A stretch of 64,000 bases of DNA, from contig JAHBUS010000008.1 in assembly GCA_019637955.1 (NCBI GenBank), positions 1-64,000 on the forward strand, given 5' to 3'. Position 1 is the stretch's first letter; each line of letters starts with the position of its first letter. The notes below the pieces were generated by a model. That model was given only the letters and a program-made list of their open reading frames with translations. It searched no databases and had not been told where the DNA came from. Positions 33,176 through 42,572 of this stretch are shown piece after piece. Origin of the DNA: Pseudobdellovibrionaceae bacterium (GTDB lineage: Bacteria > Bdellovibrionota > Bdellovibrionia > Bdellovibrionales > Bdellovibrionaceae). A program made the position numbers and the translations under genes.

Positions 33176-35134
33176 TCACGAAAAGAAATCGAGATTTTTG
33201 GGCGGATCGGCTTTCACCGGAATGGTGACGATGAACTCGGTGCCGATCCCAACCTGGCTTTTCACCTGGATGTCACCGCCGTGATTCTGCACGATCCCGT
33301 ACGAAATCGAGAGGCCCAGCCCGGTTCCCTGGCCCACACCTTTGGTGGAGAAGAACGGATCGAAGATTTTTTCGATGATTTGCGCGGTCATTCCTTTTCC
33401 GGAATCTTGAATCGAAACCTGCACCATGGGTTTTCCGCCCGAAGAGGTGAACGTCTTGGTAGCGATCCAGATGTTTCCGTTCGTTTCGATCGCCTGCGCG
33501 GCGTTCGAAAGAATGTTCATGAAGACTTGATTGATTTGGCTCGCGAAACAGCTCACCAAGGGCAGGCTTCCGTATTGACGGTGGATCTGAACGCGGTTCT
33601 TCAGCTCGCCGGCCAGCAGATTGAGCGTGTTATCGAGCGCCTCATGAAGATCGATTTCTTTGAGCTTGGCCTCTTCGAGTCTCGAGAAATTGCGCAGCCC
33701 CAAGACGATATCGCGTGTGCGGCGAGCCCCGTCCTCGCAGGAGGAAATCAGCTTGGGCAAATCTTTTTTGATGTACTCGAGATCATACTCTTGAATCAAT
33801 TTTCCCACGCTTTGCGGATTGCGCTCGGCCGCTTCGGCCAATTTGATCAAACGGCCCGCGTAGTCGCTGAGATGGGACATGTTGGAGTAAATGAACCCGA
33901 TCGGGTTGTTCAATTCGTGCGCGACGCCCGCGACCAGCTGGCCCAAGCTGACCATTTTTGAAGAGTGCACCAGACGTGACTGCGTTTCGCGCAGCTCCTG
34001 GTTGGCCTTCTCAAGTTCGTTGATCTTGGCTTTCAGATCGGTCCGGGCCTTCGAGACGTTGCGGCTCATCAAATTGAAGCTCTCGGCCAAGAGCCCAATT
34101 TCGGTTTCGGACTTGATCGGAATTTCGACCGGCTGATCGGACTGCTGCATGTTCTGGATCGCCTCGAGCAGATCGTTGAGCGGCTTGAGGACCGCGTTCG
34201 AGGTGAACAGGATCGTGATGATCAAGAGCAAAATGATCGCGCCGACGACGGTGTAAAAGGCGTAGTTGACGTTTTTCAGAACCGCGATCGCCTCGCCCTT
34301 GGACGCTCCCATGGCGATGAAAAAATCGGTGTTCCCCCATTGCAGCGGATAAAAAATGAATCCGTACGGCTCCCCGCGCAGATGCAGCTCAAAGAATTCG
34401 GGCGATGTCTTGTCGAGCTTTTCTTGGAAGAATTCTTTCTTGTACAACGCAAAATCCGGGTGCGTTCCGACGGTGACCTGTCCGCCCGCCTTCAAGAAAA
34501 TCAGCTCCAGCTTCATGCGCTCCTGCAGCTTTTCGAGAAAGTTCTTATCCAGGTCGATCAACTGCTCAAGGTAGCCCACCACGCGGCCCGATTTTCCGAC
34601 GACTTTGGTGAATGTGATCAGTGAGAGCTTTTGATTCGGGGCGTGCTCGGCGAACGAGTATTCTTTCACATTTTTGAGCTTTTCGATGTTCTGTTTCGAA
34701 AGATAAAGCGCGCTTCCCGCCGCCGGATTGAAATCACGCACTTCGCCGCGCTCGTCTTTAAAGACCGAGGTGATCATTCGCCCCGTGCGGGTGAAGAACG
34801 TGAGGCTTGTCGCCAGATCGGAGCGGATCCAGGTGGTGGCCAGCGAACGAAGGGCGGTGCCGTCACCGGTCGAAAGGTGATAAACCAGGCCCGGATCGGC
34901 CAGGTAACGGTCGCGACGCTGCTGAAGCGTCGTCTTGAAGTCCGTGAGGATCACGCTGACCTCGCGGCCATTGCCGGCCAAACGCTGAGACAACTCGTGG
35001 TCAATCGCCTTTTCGTATTTAAAAACCGAATAACCCGTCACGAAGGCGAGAGGAACCACCGAAAATAACAGAAACCAAACGATTAGAATCGTTCGCAGCG
35101 ATCTCGATGGTTTTCGTCTCGCCCGGTTTGCCAT
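33176..35134 (-). CDS. membrane sensor histidine kinase
   Basis: The product has 652 residues. A first membrane span (residues about 15-35) precedes a periplasmic sensor domain of about 240 residues. A second span (AFYTVVGAIILLLIITILF) leads to a HAMP domain (LKPLNDLLEAIQNM), a coiled coil, and HisKA with the phospho-acceptor His at about 405 in LGQLVAGVAHELNNPIG. The HATPase domain has N (ILSNAAQAI), G1 (IQDSGKGM), F (IFDPFFSTK) and G2 (GTGLGLSISYGIV) boxes. HELNNPIG is typical of kinases without an adjacent regulator. It starts 14 bases after the DUF4349-like gene. Confidence 0.93.
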   Translation of the reverse strand: MANRARRKPSRSLRTILIVWFLLFSVVPLAFVTGYSVFKYEKAIDHELSQRLAGNGREVSVILTDFKTTLQQRRDRYLADPGLVYHLSTGDGTALRSLATTWIRSDLATSLTFFTRTGRMITSVFKDERGEVRDFNPAAGSALYLSKQNIEKLKNVKEYSFAEHAPNQKLSLITFTKVVGKSGRVVGYLEQLIDLDKNFLEKLQERMKLELIFLKAGGQVTVGTHPDFALYKKEFFQEKLDKTSPEFFELHLRGEPYGFIFYPLQWGNTDFFIAMGASKGEAIAVLKNVNYAFYTVVGAIILLLIITILFTSNAVLKPLNDLLEAIQNMQQSDQPVEIPIKSETEIGLLAESFNLMSRNVSKARTDLKAKINELEKANQELRETQSRLVHSSKMVSLGQLVAGVAHELNNPIGFIYSNMSHLSDYAGRLIKLAEAAERNPQSVGKLIQEYDLEYIKKDLPKLISSCEDGARRTRDIVLGLRNFSRLEEAKLKEIDLHEALDNTLNLLAGELKNRVQIHRQYGSLPLVSCFASQINQVFMNILSNAAQAIETNGNIWIATKTFTSSGGKPMVQVSIQDSGKGMTAQIIEKIFDPFFSTKGVGQGTGLGLSISYGIVQNHGGDIQVKSQVGIGTEFIVTIPVKADPPKNLDFFS

Positions 35135-35148
35135 GGGTTCTAGGTCCC

Positions 35149-36147
35149 TTATTTGTTCTCTTCAACCGTGACGATCAAACGGATGATTCCGTCGGGCATC
35201 ACGCGCGGATGGGGCTCTTTCTGGATCTTCAGCGTGCCGAAAGCGCCGAACTGCTCGGTCATCGCTTTGTAATTGGCTTCAGGAATCGTGAAGTGGAAGT
35301 AGCTGCCCGTGCCTTTTTTCCAGCCGAGCTCAACCTCTCCGGCTTTGCGACCGCCATTGGTGTTGACGATTTCGATGAGCTTCTCGGTGACGGCAGGCGC
35401 ATTGGTGACCGACATCGTTCCGCGATAAATAATGCCCTGGCGTTTTCCGGAATCGGGCGCCGACTTGCCCGAGGCCACCGCCGCGGCGGCCGCGGTTTCT
35501 TGGGCGGTCCTGTCCGAGGGCGAAGGAGCATCCAAAGGAACTTTCGCGGCCACGGGTCCCGGTGCGGGTGTCGCTTTGGCGGCCGGAGTCGGCGTCGGTT
35601 TAGCCGCGGTCGTTTTGGTTCCTGCCGGTTTGTTCTCGTCCTCGAAGACGACCCGGTTGTCGGTTTCCTGACGAGGAGACGTCTCAGAATCGGGGTCCGC
35701 CGGAGGATTCTTGGTCACTTCACTCAACGTGATCGTCGTGTGCTCAAGCTCATTCTTCCAATCGAGAACGCGCCCCCAAGGAATCACGGCGATCAACACG
35801 AGCGAAGCGCCGCCGATGATCAGGCCTTCGGCCGCCAGCTTCACGCCCTCGGGCCAATCGCCGAACTTGGTTTTCTGAAGCAGCACCTGAAAATAGGTCG
35901 AAGGCGTGCGGATGCTCTCCACCAGCGTCGCCGAAACCTGCGTCTTTTGCAGATCGGTGACGTAGTGGAGGCCTTCGCGGATTTTTTCGAGTTCAACTTT
36001 GAGATCGCGGTTCTCTTGCAGCGTTTGCTCCAGAGCGCGCACGCGGTCTTTATCGAGTTCTCCGCGCAGGTAATCGTAAAGCATCTCCTGCCCCACGAAT
36101 TGGGACACTTGGCGCGAGCCTTTTTTGGAGAGCTTGATATCGGTCAT
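35149..36147 (-). CDS. membrane protein with DUF4349-like periplasmic domain, probable anti-sigma factor
   Basis: The product has 332 residues from the ATG at 36147. The N-terminal cytoplasmic part of about 115 residues (MLYDYLRGELDKDRVRALEQTLQENRDL) looks like a sigma-binding helix bundle. One membrane span follows (EGLIIGGASLVLIAVI), then a long Ala/Pro/Thr linker and a C-terminal domain (YRGTMSVTNAPAVTEKLIEIVNTNGGRKAGEVEL, then FHFTIPEANYKAMTEQFGAFGTL) with the DUF4349 pattern. Its start overlaps the stop of the upstream sigma-like gene (ATGA). This coupling suggests it holds that sigma factor, but the assignment is inferred. Confidence 0.7.
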   Translation of the reverse strand: MTDIKLSKKGSRQVSQFVGQEMLYDYLRGELDKDRVRALEQTLQENRDLKVELEKIREGLHYVTDLQKTQVSATLVESIRTPSTYFQVLLQKTKFGDWPEGVKLAAEGLIIGGASLVLIAVIPWGRVLDWKNELEHTTITLSEVTKNPPADPDSETSPRQETDNRVVFEDENKPAGTKTTAAKPTPTPAAKATPAPGPVAAKVPLDAPSPSDRTAQETAAAAAVASGKSAPDSGKRQGIIYRGTMSVTNAPAVTEKLIEIVNTNGGRKAGEVELGWKKGTGSYFHFTIPEANYKAMTEQFGAFGTLKIQKEPHPRVMPDGIIRLIVTVEENK

Positions 36148-36617
36148 GTCGACTTCACCACTTTGAGCGGACGCCCGGTCGCGGCCAAAAAAGTTCCGAG
36201 CTTGCGAAGCCCGCGGCCCACGCGGTAGCGCAGGGTGCCTTCGGTTAAGCCCAGAGCTTTCGAGACCTGCTCTTCCGAAAAACCCAAAAGGTGAACCCAA
36301 ATGACGGCCAGAAGCTCATCTTCGGGCGCGGTCTTTTGAAACTCTTTCCAGTGACCGAGATCCACGCGTTCGGGAAAGAGCCATCCCGACTCATTGGAGT
36401 ATTGTGGACGGCCACGGGAAATCTTGGACTTGAATTGATTCCAAATCTTGAACGAAGCCAAGATCACGCCAACAGCGGGATCCAGTTTCGGATCTTTTTT
36501 TAAGAGCCGCTCATACTCGTCTGCAGCTTTGGAAGCTGTTTCTTTCGCTCGATACTCATCGAGGCTCGCAAAAAAGAAAAACAGAGCGAGGGCGCGGACT
36601 TCGGAGTCGCCCATCAT
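36144..36617 (-). CDS. small sigma-70-like factor (region 4 clear)
   Basis: The product has 157 residues. The C-terminal third reads as a sigma region 4 helix-turn-helix: DELLAVIWVHLLGFSEEQVSKALGLTEGTLRYRVGRGLRKLG. The N-terminal part (LALFFFFASLDEYRAKETASKAADEY) could be a reduced region 2; it lacks an obvious -10 recognition motif, so a truncated ECF factor or a DNA-binding regulator are both possible. It starts 10 bases after mreB and overlaps the membrane-protein gene. Confidence 0.65.
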   Translation of the reverse strand: MMGDSEVRALALFFFFASLDEYRAKETASKAADEYERLLKKDPKLDPAVGVILASFKIWNQFKSKISRGRPQYSNESGWLFPERVDLGHWKEFQKTAPEDELLAVIWVHLLGFSEEQVSKALGLTEGTLRYRVGRGLRKLGTFLAATGRPLKVVKST

Positions 36618-36627
36618 TCCTAAAAGT

Positions 36628-37692
<1,065 letters not shown>

Positions 37693-37700
37693 TCAGCAAA

Positions 37701-37729
37701 AGTCTAGACCTCGCAAAAAAAGGAGTCAA
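37701..37729 (-). promoter_or_regulatory. strong sigma-70 promoter of mreB
   Basis: On the minus strand TTGACT (37729-37724), a 17-base spacer, and TAGACT (37706-37701). The predicted start is near 37694, giving a leader of about 23 bases with GAGAGAAC before the ATG. The -10 is identical to that of the 6S RNA promoter in this window. Confidence 0.7.
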
Positions 37730-37798
37730 TGCGCGAAGTTAGCTAAAATTCCAAGGCCGAGTCTGGGAAATTATTGCCGCGCATTACTATTGGACCCG

Positions 37799-37816
37799 GC
37801 GCGCAGCGATGCGCGC
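37799..37816 (-). terminator. GC-rich hairpin after glpD
   Basis: GCGCGCA, loop GCGA, TGCGCGC form a 7-bp stem 4 bases after the glpD stop. No T-tract follows on the transcribed strand, so it may act as a 3'-end stabiliser or a factor-dependent stop. Confidence 0.4.
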
Positions 37817-37820
37817 TCGT

Positions 37821-39464
37821 CTAGGCGAACGATCGGCGCCAGGAGAACTCGCGCTCAAGGTAGGACTCGAGAGCCGCGATTTCGCTGCGGCTCTGCTCGG
37901 CCGTCCAACCAAGACGCTGAACAAAATGCGGCAGCACTGAGGGCAAAACGCTCAGACCGTGATCGGCGCGTGAGAGCACGAGCGGCACCCGGCGCGTGAA
38001 GAAATCCACGAGATGCAGGCACATCGTCTGATCAATCGCGTGCAGAGCTTCGTACTCCCAATAAGAGAGTTGATTGCCATAACGGCGCAGAATCTCATTG
38101 GTTTCTCCGCCATGACGGTCGACAAGCCAGGTCACCTCGTCGTCGCTCAGTTTCGTGTACTGGCGGAGCCAGTCCTTGCGCTCGTCGTTGTCTTCGATGG
38201 ACTCTTGGGTCACCAGAGGATTGAGGGGCTGGGCACTGTCGCCCGCGCGGTAGCGCACTCGGTCTTCGATGGGGCGGGCCTTGAGGCAATGATCGACCGC
38301 CTGCTCGGCGATCAGGCGGTAGGTCGTGTATTTGCCGCCTGCCACGAAAACGACACCGCTCTCGTCGGTCCAAATGGTGTGCTCACGCGAAGTTTTGCCC
38401 TCGGTTTCGGCCTCATCTTTCACCAATGGACGCACCCCTGCATAAGTCGCGACGATGTCTTGGGCCGTCAGTTTCGCTCCGGGAAAGTACTGCTCGACCA
38501 CACCCAGCAGATAACGCACATCTTCGGGCGTGGCGGAAACTTGGGAGGGGTCGCCTTCGAAGTCCGTGTCGGTTGTTCCGACGATCACCATTTCGTGACG
38601 GGGAATTCCAAAAACGATGCGGCTCTCGGCACCCATCACCACCGCCGAAGACAGCGGAAACCGCTTTTTCTCGAAAGTCAGATGCACCCCTTTGGTGGGG
38701 CGCAAAACTTTTTTCCAATGTTTGAAGAAACTCTCGCCAAGTTCGTCGGTCCAGGCGCCGACGGTGCTCATCACTTGTCGGCCACGCACCGTGAACGTCT
38801 CGCCGGTTTTTTCGTCGCGGCATTGAACGCCCGCGATTTGCTTTTCTGCCGATGAACCGTTCGAAAATTCGGCACCGATCGCGCGGACGTAATTGGCGCA
38901 GGCCAAATTCGGGCCGCGCGCGGCACGTAAAGTTTCAAACACGAGGCGGTCATCGTCCATGTAGGCATCCGAGTAAACGTAAGATCCCAAGAGATCTTTG
39001 GTTTGCAGCATCGGCTGACGTTGGGCGCTTTGCGCGGCATTGAGACGCTCGTGCAACTCGGGCATTTCAAAGAGCGCCAGCGCATCGTAGAGCCACATTC
39101 CCAATCCCACTTTGAACATGCCGACGCGGCCCTGTTCATAGAGGGGCATCATGAAACGCAACGGGTGCACCAGATGGGGCGCCATGCGAAACAATTTCGT
39201 GCGTTCGTTCAAGGCTTCGAACACCAAATGGAATTCGAGGTTTTCAAGATAGCGAATCCCGCCGTGAATCAGCTTGCTCGACCGGGAGCTCGTTCCGGAC
39301 GCAAAGTCCGAAGCTTCGATGAGAGCGACGCTCATGCCGCGCAAAACCGCATCCCGTGCGGCGCCCGCGCCATTGATGCCGCCGCCGACGATCACCAAAT
39401 CAAAATGACGTTCCCGCAAATCGCTCAAAGCCTGTTTTCGGTCTTCAAACGAAAAGGTCATCAT
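37821..39464 (-). CDS. glpD: aerobic glycerol-3-phosphate dehydrogenase
   Basis: The product has 547 residues. The N-terminal FAD motif is DLVIVGGGINGAGAARDAVLRG, followed by SSRSSKLIHGGIRYLE. VIVGTTDTDFEGDPSQVSATPEDVRYLL and TYAGVRPLVKDE are conserved. The C-terminal GlpD helical domain is present. It oxidises glycerol-3-phosphate to dihydroxyacetone phosphate and passes electrons to quinone at the inner membrane. The start overlaps the stop of the GNAT-like gene (ATGATG), so either ATG may be used. Confidence 0.96.
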   Translation of the reverse strand: MMTFSFEDRKQALSDLRERHFDLVIVGGGINGAGAARDAVLRGMSVALIEASDFASGTSSRSSKLIHGGIRYLENLEFHLVFEALNERTKLFRMAPHLVHPLRFMMPLYEQGRVGMFKVGLGMWLYDALALFEMPELHERLNAAQSAQRQPMLQTKDLLGSYVYSDAYMDDDRLVFETLRAARGPNLACANYVRAIGAEFSNGSSAEKQIAGVQCRDEKTGETFTVRGRQVMSTVGAWTDELGESFFKHWKKVLRPTKGVHLTFEKKRFPLSSAVVMGAESRIVFGIPRHEMVIVGTTDTDFEGDPSQVSATPEDVRYLLGVVEQYFPGAKLTAQDIVATYAGVRPLVKDEAETEGKTSREHTIWTDESGVVFVAGGKYTTYRLIAEQAVDHCLKARPIEDRVRYRAGDSAQPLNPLVTQESIEDNDERKDWLRQYTKLSDDEVTWLVDRHGGETNEILRRYGNQLSYWEYEALHAIDQTMCLHLVDFFTRRVPLVLSRADHGLSVLPSVLPHFVQRLGWTAEQSRSEIAALESYLEREFSWRRSFA

Positions 39465-39913
39465 ACTTTAGTCGTCTTCAGAAAAAGGGTTGGCGAGGCC
39501 CAGTCTTCGGGTTTCATGGGGCGGATTGAATTTTGAATATGCGGCTGGTTGGGGAAATAGACGCGCTGAAAATGTTTTTCGCGCGCGAGACGGTACGCGA
39601 GATCGGTCAAAGCATCGCGCGCTTGGAGCGAAGACGATTGCAAATGCTCGATCCAGAGCGACTGGGTTTGGCCATCGAAGAACAAAAGCGGCTGACCGAG
39701 AAAATAACCGACGAGCTGATTGTCTTGATCGAGCGCCAAAAAGCTCCAACCCAATTTCAGATAGTGCTCGAGCGATTCTTTGCGCCAGCGCGCATGCCAA
39801 GCCGCAAAGGTGCGATCGGCTTCGTTCACGATCGTTTCTTGCAAACGCTTTTGCTCGAACTCAAGGATCTTGTCGGCTTCGGAGGCTTCGATGATTCGCA
39901 AATTCAGTGACAT
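39461..39913 (-). CDS. GNAT-like acetyltransferase
   Basis: The product has 150 residues. The order of elements (RIIEASEADKILEFEQKRLQET, then YLKLGWSFLALDQDNQLVGYFLGQPLLFFDGQTQSLWIEHL, then ALTDLAYRLAREKHFQRVYF) fits a GNAT fold, but the acetyl-CoA loop (Q/RxxGxG/A) is not obvious. It could be a divergent or inactive member. It is translationally coupled to glpD. Its start lies 29 bases from the divergent HAD gene. Confidence 0.55.
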   Translation of the reverse strand: MSLNLRIIEASEADKILEFEQKRLQETIVNEADRTFAAWHARWRKESLEHYLKLGWSFLALDQDNQLVGYFLGQPLLFFDGQTQSLWIEHLQSSSLQARDALTDLAYRLAREKHFQRVYFPNQPHIQNSIRPMKPEDWASPTLFLKTTKV

Positions 39914-39942
39914 GATTGTATTCTAATCCTAGGCTGCGATTT

Positions 39943-40689
39943 GTGAAGTACAAAAACTATCCTTCTGAAGTCTGGGACCAAATTCGTCAAGCCTTGAGTG
40001 AGGAGCGAAAATCCGGCCGAACGCCCGTCGCCGCTTTCGATGCCGACGGAACCTTGTGGGACACCGACCTGGGCGAATCCTTTTTCAAATACCAAATCGC
40101 CCAAAAAGTTTTGACCGGATTGCCCGCCGATCCCTGGCGCCACTATCGCGACTGGAAAGAAAGCGGCGATCCCCGTCCGGCTTATCTCTGGCTTGCGCAA
40201 ATCAACAGCGGCCGACGCCTCGATGAAGTTCGGGGCTGGGCCGAAGACGCGGTCAAATCCCGCGAACCGCTCCCGATTTTTGCCGAACAAAAGAAATTGA
40301 TCGAGTACTTGCTCCAAGAGGGTGCCCAGGTCTGGATCGTCACGGCCTCGGTCAAGTGGGCCGTTGAACCGGGAGCCTTGCGGTTGGGACTGACCCATGA
40401 TCACGTCATCGGCATCGAAACCGCGATTCGCGGAGGATTGGTCACCGACGAAGCGGCAGGCCACATGACTTACCGTGAAGGCAAACCGATGGCGGTGCTC
40501 GCCAAAACCCACGGGCAACGGCCCTTTTTGGCCTCGGGAAACACGTTGGGAGATCTGTCCCTGCTCGAAAGTGCCAGCCGCATCCGTCTCGCCGTCGGCG
40601 CCTCCACGCCCGGACACGAAATGTTTGAAGCCGAAGAAAAACTTCGCGAACAAGGCCGCCAGCGGGGCTGGATTGTCCATCAATTTTAA
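39943..40689 (+). CDS. HAD-superfamily phosphatase (type IB-like)
   Basis: The product has about 248 residues. Motif I is FDADGTLW (D33, D35), motif II is IVTASVKWAV, and the C-terminal motifs III/IV are in FLASGNTLGDLSLLE. The helical cap between them is of the phosphoserine phosphatase type. The substrate is unknown. The annotated frame reaches a TTG at 39916, but the GTG at 39943 with AGG 10 bases upstream looks better; the 5' end is uncertain by nine codons. Confidence 0.82.
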   Translation: MKYKNYPSEVWDQIRQALSEERKSGRTPVAAFDADGTLWDTDLGESFFKYQIAQKVLTGLPADPWRHYRDWKESGDPRPAYLWLAQINSGRRLDEVRGWAEDAVKSREPLPIFAEQKKLIEYLLQEGAQVWIVTASVKWAVEPGALRLGLTHDHVIGIETAIRGGLVTDEAAGHMTYREGKPMAVLAKTHGQRPFLASGNTLGDLSLLESASRIRLAVGASTPGHEMFEAEEKLREQGRQRGWIVHQF

Positions 40690-40747
40690 GAGAGACGACG
40701 CCCGCGAGCGCGCCGGGGAGCGGCGGTGAAATCTTGCACCATAGTTT

Positions 40748-41230
40748 TCACGACTTGCCCTTCCACATCCGCAGAAGTCTTTCTGCGGATTTTTGAATAT
40801 AGGGCTTCGGATCGTCCGCGAGAGCGGCGACCCGGCCCGCATACTCCTTCGCCTCGAAAGCCTCCAGTGCCTCGAGCGCGTTCTGGCGGATCCCGCCGCT
40901 TTCGTCTTTGAGCAACAGGGCGACGTCACCCGCCGCCTCGCGGTGATTCATGCGGATCAATCCGCGCAGGGCATGCAGACGGATGGTCATCTTTTCATCT
41001 GTCAGTGCTTTGATGAGAATTTTGGCTGCCTTCGGGTGGGCGATCTCACCCAGCGCCTCGAAGGCCCACTTGCGAATTTTCGGTTTCTTTTTGTCGTTGG
41101 ACGCTTTGATCAAATCGGCGACTGCGGGCTCGCCGATTTGCTTCAAGCGCTTGATCACCACCGCGGCCTTGAGGTCGCTGCTCGTATCCAGCTGCTCGAT
41201 CAAGAGCTTCCAAACGGGTTTCTCAGCCAT
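40748..41230 (-). CDS. HEAT-repeat protein
   Basis: The product has 160 residues with about four HEAT repeats (for example KIRKWAFEALGEIAHPKAAKILIKALTDEKMTIRLHALRGLIRMN and GIRQNALEALEAFEAKEYAGRVAALADD). There is no signal peptide, so it is cytoplasmic. HEAT repeats bind other proteins; the partner is unknown. The ATG at 41230 overlaps the pepP stop by one base (TGATG). Confidence 0.8.
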   Translation of the reverse strand: MAEKPVWKLLIEQLDTSSDLKAAVVIKRLKQIGEPAVADLIKASNDKKKPKIRKWAFEALGEIAHPKAAKILIKALTDEKMTIRLHALRGLIRMNHREAAGDVALLLKDESGGIRQNALEALEAFEAKEYAGRVAALADDPKPYIQKSAERLLRMWKGKS

Positions 41231-42564
41231 CAAAGGCTCGAGCCGCGTCCGATGGCTGCTTCGAGGTCCGAAACCTCTTTAGGACACGCCTGGGTCATGT
41301 TTTCGTGGCCGGTGTTGGTCACCAAAATGTTGTCCTCGATGCGCACACCGATTCCTCGGTACTTCGCCTCGGCATCGGTGTCATTCGCGGGAATGTACAA
41401 GCCGGGCTCGACGGTGAAGACCATGCCCGCTTCGATCTTGCGGGGTTCTTGCGTTTTTTTGTCCATGTAAAGACCCGCATCGTGAACGTCCATGCCGAGG
41501 TAATGGCCCACGCCATGGGGATAGTACTTGCGGTGCTTGTTGGTCTGAATCAAGTCGTCGCGACGGCCTGAGAACAGGCCCAGCTCCAACATCAGGTCGG
41601 TCAACTGCTCGGCCGCCATCTTGTGCAGATCCATGAAGGGAACACCGGGACGAACGATGTCGATGATCGACTTCTGAATTTTGAGAACACCTTCGTACAC
41701 TTCCGCCTGCGCATCCGTGAACTTGCCGTTGATGGGATAGGTGCGCGTGATGTCCGACGTGAAATAGTTGAACTCACCGGCGGCATCGATCAAAAGAAGT
41801 TCGCCCTCTTTTAAAGGTTCATCGTTAAAGACATAGTGAAGCGTGCAGGCGTTCTTGCCGCCGGCCACGATCGAGCCGTAACCCTCGCGGGCTGCGCCTC
41901 GCTTCATGATCTGATAAATGAAAAACCCGTGCAGCTCGCGCTCGGTACGGCCGGGACGCGTGAAGCGCATGGTTTCAAGGTGCGCTTCGCTGGTGAGTTG
42001 GCAGGCCTTGCGGTGGTTCTCAAGCTCGGCCGGGCCCTTGATGACGCGGAACTCGCCCAAGAATTCGTCGGCATCGTGAACCGCGAGCAGGCCGTAGCCC
42101 GTGCGTCCTTGCGCCACGCGCAGATCTTGAAGAGCGCGTTCGATTTTGGCGTCCATCTCGCGATTTTTGTACTGGCGGTAGTAAAGACTGTCTGCGCCTT
42201 TCAAAAGACCGACGATTTGTTTGTCGAACTCTTCAACGGGATAAACGGCGTCAAGACCGAACAGCTCCTGCGCCGCTTCGGGACCGAAACGAAAGCCATC
42301 CCACGTCTCGCGGGTCTCATCTTTTTGACGAACGAATAAAACGGTTTCAGGTTTTTTACCAGGGCGGAAAACAAACACCGACTCCGGCTCTTCGAATCCG
42401 GTCAGGTAGTAAAGATTTGAATCTTGACGGAACGGAAAATGAACGCTGCCGTTGCGGATGTACTCTTCGGGCGACGAGCAGATCAAAACACTGTCACCCA
42501 AAGCTTTGGCGACGCGCGCGCGGCGTTCGGCGAAAATTTTGATGTTCTCTAAAGGCTTTCTCAT
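41230..42564 (-). CDS. pepP: Xaa-Pro aminopeptidase (aminopeptidase P)
   Basis: The product has 444 residues. It has an N-terminal creatinase-like domain and the pita-bread metallopeptidase fold with metal ligands in LLLIDAAGEFNYFTSDITRTYP (two Asp), YYPHGVGHYLGMDVHD (His), GMVFTVEPGLYI (Glu) and GVRIEDNILVT (Glu). It removes an N-terminal residue next to proline. GAGG 8 bases upstream supports the ATG at 42564 over a TTG at 42576, which would overlap the upstream gene. Confidence 0.95.
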   Translation of the reverse strand: MRKPLENIKIFAERRARVAKALGDSVLICSSPEEYIRNGSVHFPFRQDSNLYYLTGFEEPESVFVFRPGKKPETVLFVRQKDETRETWDGFRFGPEAAQELFGLDAVYPVEEFDKQIVGLLKGADSLYYRQYKNREMDAKIERALQDLRVAQGRTGYGLLAVHDADEFLGEFRVIKGPAELENHRKACQLTSEAHLETMRFTRPGRTERELHGFFIYQIMKRGAAREGYGSIVAGGKNACTLHYVFNDEPLKEGELLLIDAAGEFNYFTSDITRTYPINGKFTDAQAEVYEGVLKIQKSIIDIVRPGVPFMDLHKMAAEQLTDLMLELGLFSGRRDDLIQTNKHRKYYPHGVGHYLGMDVHDAGLYMDKKTQEPRKIEAGMVFTVEPGLYIPANDTDAEAKYRGIGVRIEDNILVTNTGHENMTQACPKEVSDLEAAIGRGSSL

Positions 42565-42572
42565 CTCACACC

